Below, piece by piece: positions 1-5,961 of a DNA stretch of 7,282 nucleotides. Under the pieces are notes generated by a model that saw nothing but the letters and a program-made list of their open reading frames with translations, searched no databases and was not told where the DNA came from. Position 1 is the stretch's first letter, and each line of letters opens with the position of its first letter. The DNA is from Lentisphaeria bacterium (GTDB taxonomy: Bacteria > Verrucomicrobiota > Lentisphaeria > Oligosphaerales > PUNB01): contig SLNM01000343.1 in assembly GCA_007133055.1 (NCBI GenBank), positions 1-7,282 on the forward strand, in the 5' to 3' direction. Both the position numbers and the translations under genes were made by a program.

Positions 1-12
1 GGGCTGGCCAAC

Positions 13-63
13 TGACCTTTTGACTCCGGACTGACCCTGATGACTTCATGACCCGGGGCTGAC
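13..63. repeat. Phased TGAC repeat, copy A
   Basis: Six TGAC units begin at 13, 21, 32, 41, 49 and 60, giving spacings of 8, 11, 9, 8 and 11 bases. Bases 13-52 align without gaps to copy B at 1070-1109, with 32 of 40 positions identical by hand count. The longest shared blocks are TTGACTCCGG and GATGACTT. On the minus strand the units read GTCA and lie just downstream of the stop codon of the broken FAD oxidoreductase. The function is unknown; a dispersed intergenic repeat family or a protein-binding array are both possible. Confidence 0.6.
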
Positions 64-68
64 CGGGT
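51..68 (-). terminator. Short hairpin after the FAD-oxidoreductase stop codon
   Basis: ACCCGG and CCGGGT form a perfect 6-bp GC-rich stem with a 6-base loop, starting about four bases past the TAA stop of the minus-strand oxidoreductase remnant. No T-run follows on the minus strand, so it is a poor intrinsic terminator. It could be an RNA-stabilising hairpin or chance structure. It overlaps the last units of repeat copy A. Confidence 0.25.
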
Positions 69-72
69 GTTC

Positions 73-1052
73 TTATCCAACCTCCCAGTCGAAACTGTCG
101 TGTTCGTCGTGGCAGGCGGCTAGTTCGCGGTCGGCGCGTTTGGGGTGGTTTGCCATCTCCCGATGCTGGTTGAAAAAAGCGATCAAGGCACCGGCATCGA
201 GCAGGGTGCGCTGCAATGTAGACACATCGAGGGCGTTGGGCGGTGTTCCGGTGGTCAAGGCTTGGCAGGCGGCGAAGCCGGCGACTTCGCCCAGGTGAAT
301 CCAGATCGGTTCCAGGCGCACTGCGCCCCAGGCGATATGGGTCGACGACACGCAGACTGGTACGATGAGATTGCCAACCTCCCGGCAGACCAGGCTGTGG
401 TACGGGATCATCCCGGGACGGCACTCCTCGCTGAGGATGAGCTTGCCGTCGAAGGGATAGTCCGGAGTGCCGACGCTGCCGTCCGGCCCCCAGGTGCCAA
501 TGTCCCGGCTGCATGAATGGCTGTCCATGTACCAGTCGGTGAAGGCGATGCTGTCTTCGAAGGTCCGCGGGCGCATGAAGCCCGCGCGCGGCAGCAGGTC
601 GTTCTCGGTGAGCACATGGAGACCAACGATGCGCCGGGTTTCGCGCACGTACATTTCGTAGGGCAGGTGGCCGTTATCCGTGTATTCATCGGCGGGCAGC
701 CCCCATTCGCGGGCGGCCGTGCGCTTGTCCGCTGGAACTTCCGGATCGTTCTGCAGAAACCACATCCAGCCCAGGGCGAAGTCGCGGTGGCGGGCGGCAA
801 TCCGCTTGCGGGTGGGCCAGTCCCCCTCCGGATAATCCCAGTTTTCACCAGGAAGGATCGGCGAGTTATATGAGTTCTTGTGGTGCACATGCCGCCGAGA
901 TGGCGAGTGTGCTGGGTGAGCATAACCCGGTGGCCGCCTCGGGCACCACGAACGGCGGCGGCGATGCCGGCCGGAGTGCCGCCGCAGACGACGACATCAA
1001 ATACGGCCGGATTGGCTGTGTCACTGGATGGCTGCTGGCGTTTGGATTTCAT
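73..1052 (-). pseudogene. FAD-dependent oxidoreductase remnant with internal deletion
   Basis: This is a broken flavoprotein of the FAD_oxidored type (PF12831-like, common in PVC bacteria). The 5' part begins at ATG 1052, about eight bases after a GGGAA ribosome-binding site. It encodes about 58 residues with the dinucleotide-binding loop CGGTPAGIAAA and ends in HLGGMCTT, a typical end of the FAD-binding strand. The rest lies in another frame from about 888 to TAA at 73: about 270 residues with ENWDYPEGDW, YVRETRR, DSHSC, PVCVSSTHIAWGAVRLEP and a C-terminal tail, all typical of the family's second half. Intact members are roughly 500-600 residues, so some 200 or more central residues are missing and the halves are out of phase by one base. 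A long earlier frame reaching GTG 1115 only runs through repeat copy B. The substrate is unknown. Family assignment is confident; whether the break is biological or an assembly error cannot be told here. Confidence 0.8.
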
Positions 1053-1069
1053 GGTGGTGTTCCCAAGTT

Positions 1070-1109
1070 TGACTTCTTGACTCCGGGATGATTCCGATGA
1101 CTTTGTGAC
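1070..1109. repeat. Phased TGAC repeat, copy B
   Basis: TGAC units start at 1070, 1078, 1098 and 1106, with a variant TGAT at 1089. The spacings are 8, 11, 9 and 8 bases, the same as the first five units of copy A. It lies between the stop of the sialidase remnant and the start of the oxidoreductase remnant, so the two copies bracket the oxidoreductase in direct orientation about 1 kb apart. The divergence, about 20 percent, argues against a recent transposon target-site duplication. Confidence 0.6.
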
Positions 1110-1148
1110 TTGCACGATCTGATAGCTGCTGCCGGGCGGGAAGCTTCC

Positions 1149-1446
1149 TTATGTTTGCAGCAGCCATTCAAGGTTGAAGCGGGCCAGCATGACAGTGCCG
1201 GCATACGACTTTTCATCCAGTGTTTCATAGGCGCATAAAATAGTGCCGTCAGGCGCGACAGCCAAGGCCGATGACTCGCTCTTCGGGGAAAGCGAAGACC
1301 GTTCCGCGCTTGGAAACCAGCAGGTTGGGGATGCGATATCGGCAATCCCACTGGCCGCGTCTGCACGGTTTAAAAAGTGTCTGCTGCCCGAAGGACGGTG
1401 ATGGCCTTGTTTTGGTTTCCCGCTTTGGTTCCCGGCTGGTGCTCAT
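1149..1446 (-). pseudogene. Sialidase-like (BNR family) remnant with internal deletion
   Basis: This is a remnant of an exo-alpha-sialidase-type glycosidase. From ATG 1446 one frame reads about 60 residues containing GQWDCRYRIPNLLVSKRGT and AFPEER. The YRIP motif followed by a conserved strand is the classic beginning of the sialidase propeller. That frame stops at TGA 1249. In a different frame, from about 1274 to TAA 1149, 41 residues read SSALAVAPDGTILCAYET and end in GTVMLARFNLEWLLQT, the usual last blade and C-terminus of bacterial sialidase-like proteins. Intact members are about 350-400 residues, so roughly three quarters of the propeller, with the Asp-box blades, is gone and the protein would be inactive. 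Purine-rich GAGGAGAAGGAG precedes the start but about 14 bases away, across an A8 tract. It lies 45 bases behind the RodZ-like gene. Assignment rests on the two motif clusters. Confidence 0.65.
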
Positions 1447-1491
1447 GTGTTTTTTTTACGCTCCTTCTCCTCATTAATCGAGGTCTGGTTC

Positions 1492-2412
1492 TCATTCTCC
1501 GGGTATGGGCAGTTCGCGCAGCGGCAGCTCCAGCGGCGGCACCAGCTCCTCCAGGCCAGTGGCTCTGCGCGGCGACTCGGCTGGTCCGGTGTCATTTGTT
1601 TCGGTGTGACTGACCGTAACCTCGCTGCGCCGGAGGCGATAATTGCGGTATTGCTGCACTACGACCGCACTCAGCACGACTACCAGCAAAAGGCCGGTGG
1701 CAAACATGACCGCGAACCGGGGCAGACGGGAAAGCAAACCCGAGTCGGTTTCCCAGTACCGGTCGGCAGGCCGCGGAACGTAGCTGACGGTGGAGCCGTC
1801 TTCGCTGTCGTTGTCGATCACCAGAACCAGTGGATTGTCGTCGCTGCCGCGTTCGGCCAGTCGGTCTGCCTGCGACTGATCATAGGTACGCAGACAAACC
1901 TCCGGTGACAGTCCGTACTGCCGGCACAGCTGAGCGATATATGAGCGACTGTATACAGCCGGCGGCAGTTGCTCAAACCGGTTCGCTTCAGCATTTTCAA
2001 TGAAATCACGGGGGATTCGAGTCCGACGGGCAACTTCGTCGATGGTCAGCCCTTTGTTTTCACGCCCTCGCATCAGCATAGCTCCCAGGCTATTCTCCGG
2101 AAGCATAGTTTCGCGATTAGCCAGCCGTGCCGACTGATCGCCCGTCGGAACTTTTTCCGAACTGCTCGACAGCGGCTCGTCGCGGTTGTTTTGACTATCC
2201 GGGAGTTCCTGTCGCTGCGACGGTGATGGCGGCGGCAGCTCGTCCTCCTGCCGCTGTTTATGCTGCTCGATACGTGCAGCCTGCCTGCCGGACAGGATTT
2301 CCCTGCCGGTTGGTTTTTGGAGGCGGTTCCCGTCCGCTTCGTCACTTTCCCAGCTCAAAGGCAGAAAAGGTTGCTGATCATCTTCCGGTTTGCCTTTGTG
2401 GCGTTCAGCCAT
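1492..2412 (-). CDS. RodZ-like membrane-anchored helix-turn-helix protein
   Basis: This 306-residue protein probably sits in the inner membrane with its DNA-binding-type domain in the cytoplasm, as RodZ does when it links MreB to the cell-wall elongation machinery. Residues about 107-170 match the RodZ HTH domain (HTH_25): SLGAMLMRGRENKGLTIDEV, then TRIPRDFIENAEANRFEQLP and VYSRSYIAQLCRQYGLSPE. One strong transmembrane helix spans about 231-252 (PRFAVMFATGLLLVVVLSAV and on). Two things differ from standard RodZ: about 100 low-complexity, Gln/Glu/Pro/Ser-rich residues precede the HTH, and only about 54 residues follow the membrane helix, ending in a Pro/Leu/Glu-rich stretch, with no room for the usual periplasmic beta domain (DUF4115). 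ATG 2412 is supported by AGAGGTG five bases upstream. It starts 23 bases after the ftsK stop, so co-transcription is likely. A transcription-factor role is possible, but the RodZ-type layout is the better guess. Confidence 0.75.
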   Translation of the reverse strand: MAERHKGKPEDDQQPFLPLSWESDEADGNRLQKPTGREILSGRQAARIEQHKQRQEDELPPPSPSQRQELPDSQNNRDEPLSSSSEKVPTGDQSARLANRETMLPENSLGAMLMRGRENKGLTIDEVARRTRIPRDFIENAEANRFEQLPPAVYSRSYIAQLCRQYGLSPEVCLRTYDQSQADRLAERGSDDNPLVLVIDNDSEDGSTVSYVPRPADRYWETDSGLLSRLPRFAVMFATGLLLVVVLSAVVVQQYRNYRLRRSEVTVSHTETNDTGPAESPRRATGLEELVPPLELPLRELPIPGE

Positions 2413-2435
2413 TGCTCACCTCTTGTCGCCAATAG

Positions 2436-4844
2436 TCAGTTGTCAAATTCATAATCCGTCTCGTCGTCTTCGCCATCCCGGTTTGACTCGTCCTGTGAGA
2501 TTAGGATTTCCCGTGGCGCACTGCCGATTTGCGGTCCGACCACCCCGCGCTGCTCAAGAATTTCCATAATCAAGGCGGCTCGGTTGTAGCCTATGCGCAG
2601 GCATCGCTGCACGTAACTGGTGGTTGCCCGGCGGTCCTGCAGAATAATTTCAATCGCCCGTTCGATCAAGCCTTCGTCCTCATCCGAAAGCTCTTCTCCC
2701 GGACCTCCGCCTTCGCCGTCCGCACCGCCCTTGAACACATCAGCGACAAATTCCTGCTCGCTCTGGCTGGAGACGTAATCGACCACCGCTTCAATCTCGT
2801 GATCGTTGACCATCGGGCTTTGATTGCGCTCCAGTTGCGAGGCGCCCGGCGGCTTGAAAAGCATGTCCCCGCGGCCCAGCAGTTTCTCCGCCCCCTTACC
2901 ATCGAGGATGGTGCGTGAATCGATCTGCGAAGTGACTTGAAATGCGATGCGAGTAGGGTAGTTGGCCTTGATTATGCCGGTAATCACATTGACGCTGGGA
3001 CGCTGGGTGGCAAGGATCGTATGCACTCCCACCGCCCGCGACAACTGGGCGATGCGGGCAAGGGATGTCTCCACTTCCGATTTGGCGGTCATCATGATGT
3101 CGGCCAGCTCGTCGATCACCACAATGATATAGGGTACGCGCGGCGGAATTTCGTTGCCCTGATGGTCTGTCTGCGGGGTTTTTCTTTTCGGGCGCGCGTT
3201 GAAAGAGGCAATGTTGCGGGCATTGACTGCGGCGAACATACTGTACCGTCTTTCCATTTCATTGATCACCCAGCGCAGTGCCAGTACCACCTTGTTGGAG
3301 TCTGTGATCACCGGGACCACCAGATGAGGCAGGCGTTTGTAGCAACTGAACTCAACCACTTTCGGATCGACCAGCACCAGGCGCATTTCCTCGGGCGAGA
3401 ACCGATACAGCAGAGACATAATCAGGGCGTTGATGCAGACCGACTTGCCGCTGCCGGTGGCGCCGGCGATCAGTAAATGCGGCGCCTTCGCCAAATCCAG
3501 AAGAACCGGTTTGCCGCTGATATTCCGCCCCAGCAGCAGGGGGATCGAAGCTTTCTTGTTGCGCCAGACCGGAGTGTTCATCAGCCCTTGCAGGGAGACA
3601 ATGGCGGCGCGATCGTTGGGCACCTCGATCCCGACTGACTTTCGTCCTGGAATAGGAGTCAGGATACGCAGGCTCTGCGCCTGTAGTTCCATGGCGATGT
3701 TGTTGCTGAGATTGCTGATTCGTTCAACCTTGACCCCGGGCGCGGGCTCGACCTCGAACAAGGTTACGCGCGGGCCGCTGGTCGCCTGCCCGACCTTGGC
3801 GTCGATGTTAAAACTGTCGAGGGTGGCCTGCAAGATGATTTTTTTCTTCTCCACTTCCTCGGGACGCACCATGGTTTCAATGCTGTCATCGCAGGCATCC
3901 AGCAAACTCAGCGCCGGCAGTTCGTAATCGGGCCCTTTCCTGGCAGGGGCGCTCTTCCCGGACGGCTTTGAGGGTGGCGCAGGCTTCGTTGTCCGGCTGC
4001 GCCGCCGCTCCTCTTCGTTGTTTTTTTCTGAACGGCCAGCTTCCGTATCGGCAGCGGTCTGTGTTTTGTCCGCCGCTCCCTTTTCCTGGGCTCGCAGGAT
4101 GCGGGCCCGTTCATCCTCGCTCAAGCGATATCGTCCGCTTCCCCCGGCTTTGTTCGCCGCGGCGGCGGCAGGCCGCTTCGCACTGCCGTCGATTTCCTCC
4201 TCCTGCTGCCGTCTGCGGCGTTCGTGCATCCGGGTTTGCCACGCTATCAGCGCGTCGTGCCAGTCGTAAAGCCAAACCACAACCAATCCGACAATCACCA
4301 GGGTGGCCGAGACCAGAGCGCTGCCTGTCTGATTCAACACAATTCCGAGTTTGCCGCCGTCCGGCGCACATAGATAGTTGCCGACCGCGCCCCCTGCGGT
4401 GGCGGTCAAATTCAAATATTCAGTCAGGCCGGGCAGAGTGCCGGGCCAAGTGCCAAACAGCATTGACACACCAACTAAAACCAGCAGAAAGGCCAGCCAG
4501 TACTCCCACCCTGCGGCGCGCGCCGAGGCGCCCGGCCAAACACGGCGAACGAACGACAGCAGACAAAGCATTACTGTCGGATAAGCCGCCAGTCCGAACA
4601 GAAGCAGCAGTGTGCGTGCCCCCAAAGCCCCGTAAAAACCAATCCAGTTTCGCCATACCGTTGGTCCCTCGACCCCGTGTTCCAGGTATACGATGTCGGC
4701 GGGGTGAAAAGAAAGCATGGCAAGAAACACCATCAGAGTTGCGCTGACCAGGAGGATGGCCGCAACCCGACCGCCTACCCGCGGTCTTTGCGGGGCGGGG
4801 CGGCGGCTGTCGGAGTGGTTGGATTGGACGTTTCGTTTAGCCAT
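2436..4844 (-). CDS. ftsK: DNA translocase FtsK/SpoIIIE
   Basis: This septum-anchored, ATP-driven DNA pump clears and aligns chromosome termini during division. From ATG 4844 it has 802 residues. Four hydrophobic helices lie at about 27-44, 70-97, 115-134 and 177-193. An Arg/Lys/Glu/Ala-rich linker covers about 202-307. The alpha domain follows, then the motor with Walker A GATGSGKS (461-468), Walker B IIVVIDE (about 573-579) and the signature TQRPSVNVITGIIKANYPTR. The gamma winged helix (about 724-782) keeps YVQRCLRIGYNRAALIMEIL, nearly identical to the DNA-reading part of characterised FtsK gamma domains, so it probably reads a KOPS-like polar octamer. A 20-residue acidic tail follows. The open frame extends to a TTG at 4928, but the ATG fits the family's N-terminus and lies downstream of a TATAAT box. 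No good Shine-Dalgarno precedes it, so the start is less sure than the gene. The RodZ-like gene follows closely. Confidence 0.97.
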   Translation of the reverse strand: MAKRNVQSNHSDSRRPAPQRPRVGGRVAAILLVSATLMVFLAMLSFHPADIVYLEHGVEGPTVWRNWIGFYGALGARTLLLLFGLAAYPTVMLCLLSFVRRVWPGASARAAGWEYWLAFLLVLVGVSMLFGTWPGTLPGLTEYLNLTATAGGAVGNYLCAPDGGKLGIVLNQTGSALVSATLVIVGLVVVWLYDWHDALIAWQTRMHERRRRQQEEEIDGSAKRPAAAAANKAGGSGRYRLSEDERARILRAQEKGAADKTQTAADTEAGRSEKNNEEERRRSRTTKPAPPSKPSGKSAPARKGPDYELPALSLLDACDDSIETMVRPEEVEKKKIILQATLDSFNIDAKVGQATSGPRVTLFEVEPAPGVKVERISNLSNNIAMELQAQSLRILTPIPGRKSVGIEVPNDRAAIVSLQGLMNTPVWRNKKASIPLLLGRNISGKPVLLDLAKAPHLLIAGATGSGKSVCINALIMSLLYRFSPEEMRLVLVDPKVVEFSCYKRLPHLVVPVITDSNKVVLALRWVINEMERRYSMFAAVNARNIASFNARPKRKTPQTDHQGNEIPPRVPYIIVVIDELADIMMTAKSEVETSLARIAQLSRAVGVHTILATQRPSVNVITGIIKANYPTRIAFQVTSQIDSRTILDGKGAEKLLGRGDMLFKPPGASQLERNQSPMVNDHEIEAVVDYVSSQSEQEFVADVFKGGADGEGGGPGEELSDEDEGLIERAIEIILQDRRATTSYVQRCLRIGYNRAALIMEILEQRGVVGPQIGSAPREILISQDESNRDGEDDETDYEFDN

Positions 4845-4876
4845 GATTTTGAAGGGAACCGGTTTCGAGTTGAGTT

Positions 4877-4905
4877 TTGTCAACCTGCTGTTATTATAGT
4901 ATTGT
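4877..4905 (+). promoter_or_regulatory. Sigma-70-like promoter for the PMI-like gene
   Basis: TTGTCA at 4877-4882 (five of six matches to TTGACA) is followed, after exactly 17 bases, by TATTGT at 4900-4905 (four of six matches to TATAAT). This would start transcription near 4912, about 40 bases before ATG 4951. AAGGA at 4940-4944 is the ribosome-binding site. This assumes housekeeping consensus rules hold in this phylum. Confidence 0.45.
4893..4898 (-). promoter_or_regulatory. Possible -10 box for ftsK
   Basis: The minus strand carries a perfect TATAAT here, 48 bases upstream of the chosen ftsK ATG at 4844. The hexamer 17 bases further upstream (TCGGTG) matches the -35 consensus poorly, so the promoter is uncertain. 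It sits inside the spacer of the plus-strand promoter, so the two would overlap and could not be occupied together. Confidence 0.35.
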
Positions 4906-4950
4906 GTCGCAAAATCACCGATTTGCAAGCCTTACGAGCAAGGAATTGCC

Positions 4951-5961
4951 ATGGACAGTCAATTGTATCCATTACTTTTCGAGCCGATTTTCAGGCAGTC
5001 GAACCGCCGGGCTCAGGGATTTGCCCCCTGGATTGCCGAGCTTATGAGCAATTGCAATCTAGCGCCGCCCGCGGAAAATGACATTGACGAATGCTGGCTG
5101 CTTGCCGACTCGAAGGATATTCAATCCACCGTGGCCAACGGTCGCTTGGCCGGCGTCACTTTGCGCAGCCTGGTTGCCGAGCGTCCCCTCGAGATGGTCG
5201 GTCGCCATCATGCGTCCCGGTCTGCATTCCCATTGATGGCCAGGGTTTTCGCCACTGCCGAGGAACAGCCGTTGCTGGTGCATCCGGACAGCGATGCTGG
5301 GTCCGAGCGGTGGGAAAAACATGGCAACATGAAAATCTGGTATTCTCTGGCGGTGCAAGGCGACGCCCGAGCCTATGTCGGGATTGACCCGAGAGTTTCG
5401 GCCCAGCAGCTTTTCGCTAATATAAACTCGCCTCAGGCCAGGCAGTTTCTTCAGAAGTTAAAAATCCGACCTGGCGATTCTTGTCTGATTCCACCGGGTA
5501 TGGTTCATTCTCTTTCGACCGGGCACTTGATCTGGGAGCTGAAGCCGCGTCCGGCTCCGCCCCTGTGTCTGGGGCCAGGCCGTGAACAGGACCGGATTCC
5601 TGCCAAAGAGCAAGAGATGGCCCGGGACTCGGTCAAGCTTGAAAGCCGCCAAAGCACCAGAACCGCACGAGTACGAAGCCCGCTGACCCATACCCGAAAA
5701 ATTTCTCTGACCCGGCACTGGCCCTATTTCTCCGTCGAGGAACTTCGTATTGCCGACCATATTTCTCTCGAGACCGCCGGGGTGGCCTGCCATCTGCTCT
5801 ATCCGACCGTCGGTCGCTGCCTGATTCGCTACCGCCAAGGCCAGGAGTTTGTCCTGCCTCTCGGGCGAATCTGCTGTGTGCCGGCGATTCTGGGCAAATA
5901 TCAATTGGTGGCGGAGGCGCCGTCAGAGATACTAAGAGCCACACACCAGGTCATCGGCTAG
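4951..5961 (+). CDS. Class I mannose-6-phosphate isomerase-like cupin protein, atypical active site
   Basis: This 336-residue protein has the fold of the ManA family, which interconverts mannose-6-phosphate and fructose-6-phosphate using zinc. Family landmarks are YPLLFEPIF (6-14), DECWLLAD (46-53), VANGRLAGVTLRSL (61-74), FPLMARVFATAEEQPLLVHPD (about 93-113), KIRPGDSCLIPPGMVHSL (171-188) and a second cupin-like half to 336. Several signature residues differ. The N-terminal WGG segment is absent. QVHP is LVHP: metal ligand His111 is kept but the preceding Gln is Leu109. The KTE block that supplies the Glu ligand reads NMK, with Lys128 in the Glu position; His186 is kept. The QQNSDTTYRVYDW-like segment with the catalytic Arg is replaced by a Pro/Arg-rich stretch near 199-215. 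I therefore hesitate to call it an active isomerase; it may bind another ligand or be decaying. ATG 4951 follows AAGGA by six bases. It is divergent from ftsK and overlaps the next gene tail to tail. Confidence 0.8.
   Translation: MDSQLYPLLFEPIFRQSNRRAQGFAPWIAELMSNCNLAPPAENDIDECWLLADSKDIQSTVANGRLAGVTLRSLVAERPLEMVGRHHASRSAFPLMARVFATAEEQPLLVHPDSDAGSERWEKHGNMKIWYSLAVQGDARAYVGIDPRVSAQQLFANINSPQARQFLQKLKIRPGDSCLIPPGMVHSLSTGHLIWELKPRPAPPLCLGPGREQDRIPAKEQEMARDSVKLESRQSTRTARVRSPLTHTRKISLTRHWPYFSVEELRIADHISLETAGVACHLLYPTVGRCLIRYRQGQEFVLPLGRICCVPAILGKYQLVAEAPSEILRATHQVIG

Noticed and set aside
870..900. Programmed -1 frameshift joining the two oxidoreductase halves
   Set aside because: A -1 shift would connect the frames, but there is no slippery heptamer or following structure, and the missing central domain would not be restored.
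13..1109. The paired TGAC arrays as terminal repeats of a mobile element
   Set aside because: They are direct and about 20 percent diverged, enclose only the oxidoreductase remnant, and no transposase or integrase is present.
1139..1148. Perfect 10-bp palindrome GGAAGCTTCC after the sialidase-remnant stop
   Set aside because: With no loop and no T-run it cannot act as a usual terminator, and a 10-bp palindrome in 7 kb is weak evidence of an operator.
1049..1366. A 105-codon minus-strand open frame between the RodZ-like gene and the oxidoreductase
   Set aside because: It is the third frame across the sialidase remnant. The motif-bearing residues are in the other two frames, and it continues through the spacer repeat.
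3968..4747. A 259-codon open frame on the plus strand opposite ftsK
   Set aside because: It lies wholly antisense to the membrane and linker part of a clear ftsK gene, is Arg/Pro/Ala/Cys-rich with no recognisable motif, and is what GC-rich antisense frames look like.
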